Of a stretch of 64,000 nucleotides of DNA, positions 53,561 through 63,604 are shown piece after piece. The notes beneath the pieces were generated by a model. That model saw nothing but the letters and a program-made list of their open reading frames with translations, was not told the DNA's origin and made no database searches. Every line of letters begins with the position of its first letter. Within the stretch, counting starts at the first letter, position 1. Both the position numbers and the translations under genes were made by a program. This DNA is from Bacteroidia bacterium (GTDB taxonomy: Bacteria > Bacteroidota > Bacteroidia > NS11-12g > UBA9320). The stretch covers positions 1,694,501-1,758,500 of the forward strand of contig JAGYJG010000001.1 in the NCBI GenBank assembly GCA_018402155.1, in the 5' to 3' direction.

Positions 53561-56500
53561 TTAGAAAGAGTCAAGATCGAGTTCTCTCATTACTCCCATC
53601 CATTTCAACACTTTTTCACCTAATTCTCCGGCATCTATATGCATGATATAAAGTCCACTTGCAACCGGCACTCCTGCGTTATTTTGCATGTTCCAATCTA
53701 CATATGTTGTTTCATCATCCTTGTCTATTCTACGTACCAATGCACCATCTAAAGTATAGATAGATATTTGAACTTTTTGTGGCAGGTTTGTAAATTTAAC
53801 TCTGTTATCAATGGCACTACCTTCATAGGCTGAAAAAGCATAGTAAGGATTAGGGACAATATTTGCCAAATCCAACGCTTTTTTCCCATTTTCAACAGTC
53901 ACATTATTGAAAATATCCTCTGTATTGAACGCGAATTTTGGTAATCCATTATTTTCTGTTGCTTCAGATTTTCCGTACGGCTTTTCTACTCTGAGCCTAA
54001 TTTTCAATTCATTTGGTGGCACAGGTATTCCATCTCTATTTTCTTTTAATGATTTTCCTAGTTCCATATATGCAGGAATTACCCAATCACAATTTTGGTA
54101 AATCTTTGTGAGTTCGGTTTGTCTATTTGATGTACTTATGTTGCTAAATATAGCGTGATATGCTTCGCCTTTGTCATAAATAGGAAGTTTCGGATGAATA
54201 GAAGGAGCTAATCCTTGATGAGAACCCATAACATATATAAAATGTCTACCGCCAAAGCTAGGGTATAAGTTATTTATAAATCCTTGGTTATCAGTTGGAT
54301 TCCATTTCATATCCCTACCATTCTGTCCACGTTGGTATGAATCTTCACCTACAATAATATTTAGTCGTTCTCCGGTATTTACATTGATGGCATAGCCAGG
54401 AAAGATAGTTTTACCTTCTTTAAGCGTAGTACCCCCATAGGTAAGTGTGCCCTTACGCATATCAAATTTTTGGGCTCCTCCTTGGTTTAATCCTGGATCT
54501 TCTCCTGTTTCTATCATCACGCACTCAGACCACTTAGTATCATCTGGTGTTAGTACTAGATCTACGCTTGATAGATTTTCGAGCCCAAGTCCAGCCATAG
54601 CTGTATAGCCAAAGGTGAAGCCTTGCACAAGCTCTGCTGGTCTCGCAGAAGCATTAGAAGTTAATGTATTAGAGGTAAGTCTATTTGGTGCTATCCTTCC
54701 TTCCCAAATACGCTCGTATACACCATTTCTGTCCAATGCTCTTCCTCCCGAGGCAAAATCATGCCAAGATGGGTCATTAAATCCGGGCTGTCCCTGTACA
54801 CCAGATCGTATCCAATCGAAAACCCCAAACTGACGCGACTCTGAAGCATCTACATCTGAAACTGCAGTAAGCCACTCGTTACTCGGATCCGAGAAATCTA
54901 CACTCCATGTTATAAGACCATTCTGCTCGATATCTTGGGAGTTTACTCCGGGATCTGCAACCTGTTCTATAGTTACTGCCAATCCCCAGTCAAAGATACT
55001 TTGACCCGTGGTAGACTCCAGTATGACCTGTTCATTTCTATAATTTATAGTAGTATCTGCAAATATGGTATCAGATGGTAGTTTTACCAATATCCACATT
55101 GTACCATCTGCTGCCAAACTATCGTTATTATTTCCTTCACTACCATCTGTCTTCGGTATCAATGAAAGCTCAAACTCTCCCAAAGGCACTTTCAATGGGT
55201 TAATTACGCTTATATTTACTGGTCCCATTCCATTTTCGTATTTTGGATTTAGAACAAAGTTATTGGCCATAATAGCATCAACAGTTTCTTGGGTTAGCTC
55301 CAGCTCGTTATCTCCATTTCCTTTTCCAGAAAGACGCGTTATTTCTGGTCCATCTCCGTAGGAAGCAGGCACACTAGACCCACTAAAACGAGGCTCCAAC
55401 TTGTGCGGTATTGCAGATAATTTTTTTACTTTACGTCCTTCCAAATATAGATTTCTGGCTGCGTTAGCCGCTGCATAAGATAGCACAATGTAGTTGTAGG
55501 TCTTGAAGTTTACTAAAGTTTTGTCTGATCCAGTAGCAAATTGATCCTCAGTTATTTTTACGGTATGTCTTAAGCCTTTATTTTCAGACCTTACTTGTAA
55601 CTTAAGTACATCCTCATCAACGTCTATATCATACTCTTCAGTAAATAAGTCTAAAAATTCGTCGTTGTAATCACATTGAAATACTTCGCGGGCTAAGGCT
55701 TGATTATTAAGGTCTGACAAACTTACAGATGCATTTTTCAATTGAAATACTCGATATCCTTGAAACTTGTAATTTACTGGCACACCGATATCATTAAATA
55801 CTGATTGGTCGTATAGTTCTACTCTTTCATTATCTGTTTCGCCAAAAGAAAGAACTATTTGACGGTCTTGCTCGTGCACTTCTACCTCTGGGGCATCAGG
55901 TCCGTCTACTAGGTCAAAGCACGAATTAAATAAATCTTGTGCTTTTCTACTTGCTTGTTTCAACAATCTTAGCGAGCCTTCAGCGCCACCAAATGTAGTA
56001 CGTGCCCATACTACGCCCACAGTGAGTCGTTGTACTGCTCCGGGCTCCAAGATGAAAGGACCAGAGGACTGAATAAATCGTCTGTCTGCTGGGGAGTTAC
56101 CTGCCTGCTTTTCATTCCAGTTTTTACCCGGATGATCTGGGTCAGTATCGAAAGGAAACATATAGTTTGCCTTAGAACCGTCAGTACCTGTTATTCCATC
56201 ACCACCAAACTGAATGTCTGTTCCCGTTCTCCATTTTCCTTGCATATAGTTGTAGTAATCTGTTGCTATTGCCGGATTCCCATTTATGGAGTTTGCATTA
56301 TTATTATAGTATACAAATTTCGACATTCCTAGTTCTTCTTGTACGCCATTGACATTAACAGATGGTCCCTCAAAAAAGTCTACTCCTACAGAAGGTGGAT
56401 TTAGCCCGTATCCTAAAACACCCTCATCATTGTCATCACCGTTGTAGCAAAAACCCAAGGAAAGACCCACGTCACAACCCACATAATCATCGGAATAGTT

Positions 56501-57379
56501 TCCCAAATCAGGATCTACCCACTGTCCAAAATAAGTGTTATTTAGATTACTAAACCCTCTATTTATAAGGCGAGTTGTATAAAACGTCATATCGTTTATT
56601 TCGTCATTTGTTGAGAAGGCAAAGGCTGTAGTTTGTAATTCGACGCCGATAGGCTCCCCTTGTGTTTCTGAGTGAATATTTCCTTTATCGTTATAAATCC
56701 ACCAGAGCATTTGGTCTGGTTGATCTTCTGCTGCATTGGTTTGAACTATGCCTTTACACTCATTTTGCAACACAGGGTAATCTCCTCCTTGAGGGTCATA
56801 TATTCCATTGCCGTTCACATCTTTGTAGGGGGCATAATCCCCTGGCCACAATTGTATCGCTGGATCCACTACTCCAGTAAATTCATTTGCATGTTTAATA
56901 ATGGTTGAACCGTCTATTTTATAAATTTTATCCCAAGTATTACATTGATCTTTACTGGTATTAGCAGTTGCCGGGTCAAGTGGTCCTGGCCAAAAATCTG
57001 ATCCACGCTGTCGGTAGGTCATAGCTGCCAGTTTCAGATTGTTTGATGCATCTTCGCCACCTATCCAAATAGCGCCAGAGAACAGACTATGCTTTCTTAC
57101 CTCATTGGTTTCTGAAGGAAGCTTTGGAATTTCATATTTAGCATTGTTCAAATCCCACCACATATCACCACCGTTTTGTATTTTGGTTCGTACGTTGTTA
57201 ATGTCCAAATCAGCACTCTGCGTTGCTGGATCACAGTCAGAGCCGAATTTCATTTTAGTAGTCAATTGACCGTCGCGCGTTGTCCTTCGCTCGTCTGAGT
57301 CTATATTTTCCTTGGCTTCTACAACTACTGTTCCCAGTATCATAGCCATCAGCATTATTTTTCTTATTACTCGTTTCAT
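53561..57379 (-). CDS. Large T9SS-type exported surface protein
   Basis: A 1272-residue exported protein, started at ATG 57379 (MKRVIRKIMLMAMILGTVVVEAKEN, signal peptide); the GTG 57418 alternative adds a non-signal-like tail. The bulk is an extended set of beta-rich domains with many aspartate/asparagine loops (VDPDLGNYSDDYVG, DKGNIHSE, PGLNQGGAQKFD), which look like calcium-binding or adhesin-like modules. The C-terminal ~95 residues form a FlgD/T9SS-type sorting fold (VPNPYYAF...VKFTNLPQKVQISIYTLDGALVRRI, VASGLYIMHID). I see no catalytic motif. It lies between a TonB receptor (47-base gap) and a PorV-like gene (35-base gap). Confidence 0.8.
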   Translation of the reverse strand: MKRVIRKIMLMAMILGTVVVEAKENIDSDERRTTRDGQLTTKMKFGSDCDPATQSADLDINNVRTKIQNGGDMWWDLNNAKYEIPKLPSETNEVRKHSLFSGAIWIGGEDASNNLKLAAMTYRQRGSDFWPGPLDPATANTSKDQCNTWDKIYKIDGSTIIKHANEFTGVVDPAIQLWPGDYAPYKDVNGNGIYDPQGGDYPVLQNECKGIVQTNAAEDQPDQMLWWIYNDKGNIHSETQGEPIGVELQTTAFAFSTNDEINDMTFYTTRLINRGFSNLNNTYFGQWVDPDLGNYSDDYVGCDVGLSLGFCYNGDDNDEGVLGYGLNPPSVGVDFFEGPSVNVNGVQEELGMSKFVYYNNNANSINGNPAIATDYYNYMQGKWRTGTDIQFGGDGITGTDGSKANYMFPFDTDPDHPGKNWNEKQAGNSPADRRFIQSSGPFILEPGAVQRLTVGVVWARTTFGGAEGSLRLLKQASRKAQDLFNSCFDLVDGPDAPEVEVHEQDRQIVLSFGETDNERVELYDQSVFNDIGVPVNYKFQGYRVFQLKNASVSLSDLNNQALAREVFQCDYNDEFLDLFTEEYDIDVDEDVLKLQVRSENKGLRHTVKITEDQFATGSDKTLVNFKTYNYIVLSYAAANAARNLYLEGRKVKKLSAIPHKLEPRFSGSSVPASYGDGPEITRLSGKGNGDNELELTQETVDAIMANNFVLNPKYENGMGPVNISVINPLKVPLGEFELSLIPKTDGSEGNNNDSLAADGTMWILVKLPSDTIFADTTINYRNEQVILESTTGQSIFDWGLAVTIEQVADPGVNSQDIEQNGLITWSVDFSDPSNEWLTAVSDVDASESRQFGVFDWIRSGVQGQPGFNDPSWHDFASGGRALDRNGVYERIWEGRIAPNRLTSNTLTSNASARPAELVQGFTFGYTAMAGLGLENLSSVDLVLTPDDTKWSECVMIETGEDPGLNQGGAQKFDMRKGTLTYGGTTLKEGKTIFPGYAINVNTGERLNIIVGEDSYQRGQNGRDMKWNPTDNQGFINNLYPSFGGRHFIYVMGSHQGLAPSIHPKLPIYDKGEAYHAIFSNISTSNRQTELTKIYQNCDWVIPAYMELGKSLKENRDGIPVPPNELKIRLRVEKPYGKSEATENNGLPKFAFNTEDIFNNVTVENGKKALDLANIVPNPYYAFSAYEGSAIDNRVKFTNLPQKVQISIYTLDGALVRRIDKDDETTYVDWNMQNNAGVPVASGLYIMHIDAGELGEKVLKWMGVMRELDLDSF

Positions 57380-57426
57380 ATCTTCTGTATTACAAACCCT
57401 GTTATTATTCTTACTCACTTGTTAAA

Positions 57427-60400
57427 TTAAAAATATACTCTAACCCCTAATCTTGTCAATCGAGGAATACTATAGAAAAATGGATTTTCTACTTTCGCAT
57501 TGTACAAGGCTATGTATGATTGAGTATTGACCTCGTTATTTGCCTCTTGAGTACCTTGAGGAGAGCTCAACCATCCATCGTCGTTTGACAATCTAGAGAA
57601 TCCATATACACGCTGAATGTTTTGGGTATTGAATAGGTTTTGCACCCATAAGAATACCTGCATTTCTGTACTTTGTCTTCGGAAGTTATCTTTCGTATTT
57701 TTCTTTTTTATACTGAAATTTTTATTGAAGTTAGCATCTACCTTAAACTGCCATGGTAGTCTTGATCCAAAAGGATTCCCGTCTAACTGCTGTCTCTGAG
57801 CAGTACCTATAGTAGCGCTCGCTACAGGATTTATGTAAGCACTATATGGCTCTCCTGATTGGGTAGAAATGATGAAGTTAGCACCTGCATCAGCTAAAAT
57901 CTTTTTATCAAACCATATAGGCCCGGTATATTCATTACCACCTTTAAATCTGTAATCTAAACGGGCAGTAATTTGATGACGAATATCGCGCTCAGTTGGG
58001 TATAATGATCTCAAGTTTGGCAACCCTGCTTGTATGAGTGCTGCAGCAGAATTCACATTAGATCCTGTGCCGTCTGCAAACAACAAGGCATAGTTCAACG
58101 CTAGCGATGTTCTTCCTTCGCCTCTTAGTTCGTACTCTGCTCTAAAACTTTTGATCGTCTCAAAATCCAGATTTTGATATGACGTATATGAAATAGGCCA
58201 TGCCTCATTTATACGTACTAAGGCATAATCCCCAGCTGTTTCTTTGTAGCCAGCTATAATGCTCAAGGCAGAGAATCTGCTCAAAGTTTGTTTAAATCCA
58301 AGTTCATATACCGTAGTAATTCGAGGCTGTAAATTTGCGTTTGGCAAGACCCCACCTTGGTTTGCCTGTAAGTAAGCATATCTATTAATTGGAGCAAAAA
58401 TGGCTCCATCTTGGGGTCGTTGCGCTAATTTATCATAGTTGGCAAAAAATTGTGCATCAGAGTTTATAGGGAACGAGAACCAAACACGTGGCAACACGTT
58501 AATCACCGGTTCATAATCTTGAAAAGCTTCTGGCACTAATTCGTCGCTATTATTTACCAAGAATGGCTGTATTCTTCCGTTTCGAGTAGATTGTGTTATG
58601 AGATCTGGATTTCCTAATTCTGATCCGTCTGCACCATACCAAGTGTTACCATCTCTAAATCCTACCACAGAGGTAGGGTCTTCTATGTCGTCCACATATA
58701 CTACATAATCATCGCCTATATTGGAGGGGACATTATAGCCTCTTAATAGCCCTTCACCCCTATCTCCGTTACCTATACTCCCTAGCTCCCCTGCTTTGTA
58801 CGTTGGGAATAACGAATACTGATCTCTTAGTCCCAATTGGTTTCCATCATAGCGCTCTACACGCACACCTAAACGTAAGATAAGATCCTTAAACTGAAAC
58901 TTATCTTCTAGCCACAACGCACTGTATACCGGTGCAAAGGACCCAATACCTTTTTCCAAATCGTTATTTGTAAAGTCTCCAAAAGAAAATGCCCTTCGTG
59001 TTCTATTTCCCAAGTAGTCATAGCCAAAGTAACCTATAGATGAGTTTCCATTATTCCATAAGTCACCAGCACTAAACATATTTAAATTGAAAGTACTTGG
59101 GTCTAAGCTATTGACATCTATAAAAGAAGTCTCTGTTATTGGATTTCCATTGGCATCTCTATACCCATCATCCATAAGTTTTTGTCGAAGTCTTTTATCA
59201 AACGTTTTTTGCTGATCAGCATCTACTCTCACATTATAATTAATAGTATCAGTAAATGTCCCATTCTGATCGTAGGTGTGATTACCTCCTATAATGTACC
59301 CATTTTCATCTATACGGTCTAGGGCAGAGATGTGTCCATTAGTAAGCTGTGGCATTAGTCTCCATAGCTCTGAAGCTCCTAAGCTCCAACCACTAAATAA
59401 AGTCTGCTCAAAGTACATTCCAAATTGCAAATCGTGTGTATTTTCTAAATTCAAAATAGCCTCACCTTGAGCATAGGCAGCTATACGCTCATTTTGAGAT
59501 TTAGAATAGCTTGCCGCACCAGAACCTGGATTACTCCATAGAGAATATGTTAGATTTGGAGCAAATCCATTCAATAAACCTAGGCTTTGCTGTATTTGCG
59601 CTGCTGAGAATACTGGAATATCTGCATTCCCAAAAAAGTCAAAAACGCTTTGAGTGTATGCTGCTCTTTGTGGATTTTTGTCACTAGCTTCGAAAGTTAG
59701 GCCACGGCTACCACTTCCATTTAGATTAAAATAACCTTGTCGGGTTACTGTATCTCCATTTTGATCTATGTGCAGTGTAGGGTCATTTACATACTGATAA
59801 GATGGCGCTCTTTCAGAAGTAAATTTTCCAATATATCCGTAGTCAAAAAAGTTTTCCCCGTGTAATGGGTTATCTGTCTCACTCCACACGCTTTGGTAAT
59901 CTAAACGTATGTTATAAAATGCGTTTGAAAACAATGCTTTCTTTTTTTCTTTGTCTGCCTCGCTAGTAGTCCCCAGACGTTGGGTAAACTTGACATAGGT
60001 TCTTAATGTTTGGCTCGTGGTGTGAGAGTACTCCCTAAAATTCATCAAACTTTGGGTGTAGTTAAAGTTATTGCCTTGATTTTGATTAAAAGAGCCGAAA
60101 GCTGTTATGCTCGTATTTTTATTGGGAAGGTACTCTAATTTTCCTTGTACGTTTCCGGTTAATCGTGCTACATTTTTGCGCGCTCTATTTAATTCTAAGT
60201 CATTTTCATTGAGCAACAACGAGCGGTAGACAAAACCTGGTCCGTTGGGATTTTCTATAATAGGATTTTTTTCTAGTTCATTTAGAACATCTTCCTTTAC
60301 ATTGTAAAAACCTCCATACCCAGGATTAGCATCCTGCGTAAAATTAAAATTGGTTGACAATTGATATCCTAGGGCCACATATTCTTTTTCACCACCTCCT

Positions 60401-61191
60401 TTATTTTTTATCCAAAGCGGGCCAACGGCAGAGAACTCTGCCTGATTGAAGTGGTAAGGATCAAAAGGGCTAGAAGAAATAAGCTCAAAACTTCTATTCA
60501 CAAAACGTGAGGGTCCTTTGGTGGTGATACTAATAGCACCTCCTGTAAAATCACCATACTGAGCGGGTATACCTGATTGTATTATATCTATTTGCCCTTG
60601 AGCAGATTGTGGTACATTGTTACTTCCCACCACACGCACACCGTCTACGAAGTAAGCAGTAGCATCAGTCCTACTACCGAGAAAGGATATGCCACCTCCA
60701 CTAGTTTGATTTGCGCCAGAGGATGTAGCTGCTATAGCATTTAAATTTCGGGTTGGCAATTTTGCTATATCTCCACTACTGAGTGTTGTGGTATTTTTAT
60801 CCTTTTCTATGAGTGGCTTACCAGCACGCACCACTACCGGACCGAGTTGTTCTCCATCGCCGGCGGATTTTTGTGCCAATTCAATATTTACAAATTTAGT
60901 ACTGTTAGCCGTTATCTCTATATCGGTTACTTTTTTGTCAGAGTAATCTAAATAATTTACAGTTACACTATAGTTTCCTGGCTCTAGAGCATTTACCACA
61001 TATTTTCCTTCATCGTCTGTGTAGGCCCCGCCTTTTCTTATACCATCTTTTTCAATAATAATGGTTGCGTATGCAATTGGAGCTTTAGTTTTTGAATCAG
61101 ACACTTTACCCTGCAATTTTCCAAAATTGGACTGAGCGTAAGCTGTCGAAACAAAAATACAAGCCAATAAAACTATAAGTGTTTTTTTCAT
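57427..61191 (-). CDS. TonB-dependent receptor with regulatory-like N-domain, large
   Basis: A 1254-residue outer-membrane receptor, started at ATG 61191 (MKKTLIVLLACIFVSTAYAQ, signal peptide); the upstream frame is not signal-like. Order: a CarboxypepD_reg-like domain (about 22-110, LQGKVSDSKTKAPIAYATI...DDEGKYVVNALEPGNYSV), a plug (about 120-245; LPTRNLNAIAATSSGA, GIPAQYGDFTGGAISI), then a very large barrel with long extracellular loops ending in an aromatic strand (RLTRLGVRVYF). No SusD neighbour. First gene of the three-gene surface operon. Confidence 0.92.
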   Translation of the reverse strand: MKKTLIVLLACIFVSTAYAQSNFGKLQGKVSDSKTKAPIAYATIIIEKDGIRKGGAYTDDEGKYVVNALEPGNYSVTVNYLDYSDKKVTDIEITANSTKFVNIELAQKSAGDGEQLGPVVVRAGKPLIEKDKNTTTLSSGDIAKLPTRNLNAIAATSSGANQTSGGGISFLGSRTDATAYFVDGVRVVGSNNVPQSAQGQIDIIQSGIPAQYGDFTGGAISITTKGPSRFVNRSFELISSSPFDPYHFNQAEFSAVGPLWIKNKGGGEKEYVALGYQLSTNFNFTQDANPGYGGFYNVKEDVLNELEKNPIIENPNGPGFVYRSLLLNENDLELNRARKNVARLTGNVQGKLEYLPNKNTSITAFGSFNQNQGNNFNYTQSLMNFREYSHTTSQTLRTYVKFTQRLGTTSEADKEKKKALFSNAFYNIRLDYQSVWSETDNPLHGENFFDYGYIGKFTSERAPSYQYVNDPTLHIDQNGDTVTRQGYFNLNGSGSRGLTFEASDKNPQRAAYTQSVFDFFGNADIPVFSAAQIQQSLGLLNGFAPNLTYSLWSNPGSGAASYSKSQNERIAAYAQGEAILNLENTHDLQFGMYFEQTLFSGWSLGASELWRLMPQLTNGHISALDRIDENGYIIGGNHTYDQNGTFTDTINYNVRVDADQQKTFDKRLRQKLMDDGYRDANGNPITETSFIDVNSLDPSTFNLNMFSAGDLWNNGNSSIGYFGYDYLGNRTRRAFSFGDFTNNDLEKGIGSFAPVYSALWLEDKFQFKDLILRLGVRVERYDGNQLGLRDQYSLFPTYKAGELGSIGNGDRGEGLLRGYNVPSNIGDDYVVYVDDIEDPTSVVGFRDGNTWYGADGSELGNPDLITQSTRNGRIQPFLVNNSDELVPEAFQDYEPVINVLPRVWFSFPINSDAQFFANYDKLAQRPQDGAIFAPINRYAYLQANQGGVLPNANLQPRITTVYELGFKQTLSRFSALSIIAGYKETAGDYALVRINEAWPISYTSYQNLDFETIKSFRAEYELRGEGRTSLALNYALLFADGTGSNVNSAAALIQAGLPNLRSLYPTERDIRHQITARLDYRFKGGNEYTGPIWFDKKILADAGANFIISTQSGEPYSAYINPVASATIGTAQRQQLDGNPFGSRLPWQFKVDANFNKNFSIKKKNTKDNFRRQSTEMQVFLWVQNLFNTQNIQRVYGFSRLSNDDGWLSSPQGTQEANNEVNTQSYIALYNAKVENPFFYSIPRLTRLGVRVYF

Positions 61192-61278
61192 ATACTCTGC
61201 TTTTTTTACGTTATTTAGGACTTCAATATTTGCTATAAATTTGCAATAATTCAAATTATTTTTTTTTACGGTATCGTT

Positions 61279-62232
61279 TCAGTTAACAAAAGGATAACTT
61301 TTAAGCCATATTCTAAGCTTGTCACCAAGTATAACTGAAAGGTGCTGATAGGAGTCTTTAGTTAACCCAGCTATGTGAGGCGTAAGTATAACTGACTTAT
61401 TGTCAATAAGATAAGATATTTCACTTTGTTCTTTTTGCGTAAATGTTTCCAATTTTTCGTTGGGCAAGACATCTAGTCCAACGCCCATTATTTTTTTTCT
61501 TTCTAAACCGTTTATTACATCAAAAATTTTTACCACCCTACCTCTTGATAAGTTTAGTAGGTAAAATGGCTTTTTCATAGTAGTTATGAACGAATGATTT
61601 ATCATTTCATCAGAAAACTCGTTAAGTGGGACGTGCAGTGTAACCACATCTGCCAACATTTGCAATTCTTTTAATGACACCTCGCGAACAGATTCACCTC
61701 CAAAACCAGCTATAAATCTATCATACGCCAAAATCTGACATCCAAATGGAGCCAATAGTTCAGCAAGCCTAGACCCTACATGTCCAAAACCAATTATGCC
61801 GACAGTCAGATTTCGAAGCTCAACGCCTTGGTTAGACGTTCGATTCCAATGGCCATCAGCTATTTCCGCAGAGGCGCGGGGAATATTACTTAACAGGCTC
61901 AATAGCATTCCTAGAGTCTGCTCTGCAACTGCATTACTATTTCCCTCAGGTGCATTTTGGCACTTTATGCCTTTACTTTCTGCATAGTTTACGTCTATAT
62001 TATCCATGCCAGAACCTAGCCTACCTATGTACTTAAGTTTTGGAGCTTTATCAATCCATTCTTTGGAAAAGAATAATTTGCTTCGAAGGATTAAGACACT
62101 TACATCACGAAGCTTAGCACCAAGTTGGTCTAGCTCAATATCTGGTGCATAAACTACCTTATACGCAGCTAATTTGTGGAGCAATATTTCGTGCACCGCA
62201 TCTATGATGAGTATATGATGCTGTGTCTGCAT
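61279..62232 (-). CDS. D-isomer specific 2-hydroxyacid dehydrogenase
   Basis: A 317-residue NAD-dependent dehydrogenase of the phosphoglycerate-dehydrogenase type, started at ATG 62232 (MQTQHHILIID). The Rossmann motif is VGIIGFGHVGSRLAELL. Catalytic Arg in LNLSRGRVV, Glu in GLDVLPNEK and His in TPHIAGLT are in place. The usual VDE after the Arg is VKI. A SerA-like role (3-phosphoglycerate to 3-phosphohydroxypyruvate) is possible but substrate is uncertain, and it lacks an ACT domain. A near-match -7 box CATATTTG (about 62255-62262, minus strand) argues against the upstream ATG at 62265. Confidence 0.88.
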   Translation of the reverse strand: MQTQHHILIIDAVHEILLHKLAAYKVVYAPDIELDQLGAKLRDVSVLILRSKLFFSKEWIDKAPKLKYIGRLGSGMDNIDVNYAESKGIKCQNAPEGNSNAVAEQTLGMLLSLLSNIPRASAEIADGHWNRTSNQGVELRNLTVGIIGFGHVGSRLAELLAPFGCQILAYDRFIAGFGGESVREVSLKELQMLADVVTLHVPLNEFSDEMINHSFITTMKKPFYLLNLSRGRVVKIFDVINGLERKKIMGVGLDVLPNEKLETFTQKEQSEISYLIDNKSVILTPHIAGLTKDSYQHLSVILGDKLRIWLKSYPFVN

Positions 62233-62998
62233 TCTCAGGTATTTAGGAGGTGCAAATATGACCATATTTGACAAAAAGCCTAAAAATATGAGCAAAGAAA
62301 AATTTATTCAGACAGCAAAAAAACTATGAATAATATCTCACAAGGTAAGGTACCTGATCAAATGTAATTATATCCTTAATTAAGTGTGCAAAATATTTAT
62401 CAGATGAAAATTTGCTTGATCTTTCCCAGAACTCAAAGCTCATTGGCTAAATTATACTTTTTAATATTTACAGCTCTATTATTTTAAGACCACTGGATTT
62501 ATAGCGTTTCTTTTAAACAGCTATGAATAGTTATAGCTGATTTAGCTAAGGAATATATTCAATACTTTAGTCAGCATTGAGTTTAATAAAATCAGACTTA
62601 CGCCCAGATATTTAAACAGTATTTTTATATTCAAAATAGTTCGTTCATTTACAATATAGGTAGGTAGACTTGTTGATACTGTTTTGCAAATAGCGGTATT
62701 GTCATCCTTAGAGGCTCTCTAAGACCAATAGAGCATATCACTACAAGTACAAGGTCTCCTAGTATTTGCATAGAAATACCTAAAGATGTATGCACTATTT
62801 TTCTATTAGTAAAGTGTTATGTTGTGGTAAATTAATTAAGAATAAACATGTCTAAAAATGATGCTATTTAAACGTAAGTAAGAAGATTGCCGCTTACATT
62901 TTGTGGCTTCTGTTTTCCTTTTGCAGTTCATTTTTTTGTGAATAATTTGAGTTACGTTGGATGGTGCTCAAATCTTGCTATCTGCTAATTTTGCGTCA
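62233..62998. other. Gene-free interval, about 766 bases
   Basis: The longest non-coding stretch in the window, AT-rich, between divergent genes. Frames are broken by stops throughout. It ends with the -7 box for the deacetylase gene at 62986-62993. I see no tRNA, repeat array or obvious RNA; a remnant gene cannot be excluded. Confidence 0.45.
62986..62993 (+). promoter_or_regulatory. -7 box for the polysaccharide deacetylase gene
   Basis: TAATTTTG, an exact TAnnTTTG, five bases before TTG 62999. It overlaps the longer reading frame from TTG 62957 and so favours 62999 as start. Confidence 0.55.
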
Positions 62999-63604
62999 TT
63001 GAATTTTTGGTACCACATTGGAAAAATATTTTTACCACGACTGACGTGGCGCAGAACTACACAACAAAAAGTGGTGTACCTTACTTTTGACGATGGCCCT
63101 CACCCCACCATTACTCCTTGGGTTATCTCTGCATTGAATGAAGTAAGCGCAAAAGGAACTTTTTTTGTGGTAGGAGAAAATGCCAGAAAATACAAACACA
63201 TAATATATCAGCTGAAATCCGGTGGACATCGCGTAGCTAACCACACCCAGCACCACACGAAAGGATGGGGTATAAGTGCTCGCAAATACCAAGCAGACAT
63301 AGCAGCTTGCGACGCAGAAATTGGAGACCAAAGGCTTTTTAGACCCCCATTTGGACGTATAAATTTTCGAAGTATCTCGGCCATAAAAGAGCACAAAGAA
63401 ATCATAATGTGGGATGTGTTGACTAAAGATTACCTTCAAACATTGAATACAAAAAAAGCTCAAAAACGAATACAACGTGCTACTATGCCAGGAAGTATTA
63501 TTGTTTTTCACGACAGCGAAAAAGCCGAAAAGCAACTAAAGACATTACTTCCTGAATATCTCAAATTTCTTCAAAAGGAAGGTTTTAAAATGGAAGTTCT
63601 ATGA
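62999..63604 (+). CDS. Polysaccharide deacetylase (NodB-like)
   Basis: A 201-residue CE4 deacetylase; start taken at TTG 62999 (NFWYHIGKIFLP), giving the usual short lead into the domain. Visible: YLTFDDGPHPTITPWV (first motif Asp-Asp), HRVANHTQHH (metal-binding HxxxH), RLFRPPFGRIN and a late MWDVLTKDY/IIVFHDSEKA. All metal ligands look intact. Likely deacetylates a GlcNAc-type glycan such as peptidoglycan or a surface polymer. Stop overlaps the following GT2 gene by four bases. Confidence 0.88.
   Translation: MNFWYHIGKIFLPRLTWRRTTQQKVVYLTFDDGPHPTITPWVISALNEVSAKGTFFVVGENARKYKHIIYQLKSGGHRVANHTQHHTKGWGISARKYQADIAACDAEIGDQRLFRPPFGRINFRSISAIKEHKEIIMWDVLTKDYLQTLNTKKAQKRIQRATMPGSIIVFHDSEKAEKQLKTLLPEYLKFLQKEGFKMEVL

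Noticed and set aside
62233-62998. Possible decayed gene or mobile element in the 766-base gap
   Set aside because: No terminal inverted repeats, transposase-like frame or duplicated sequence detected; only short random frames.
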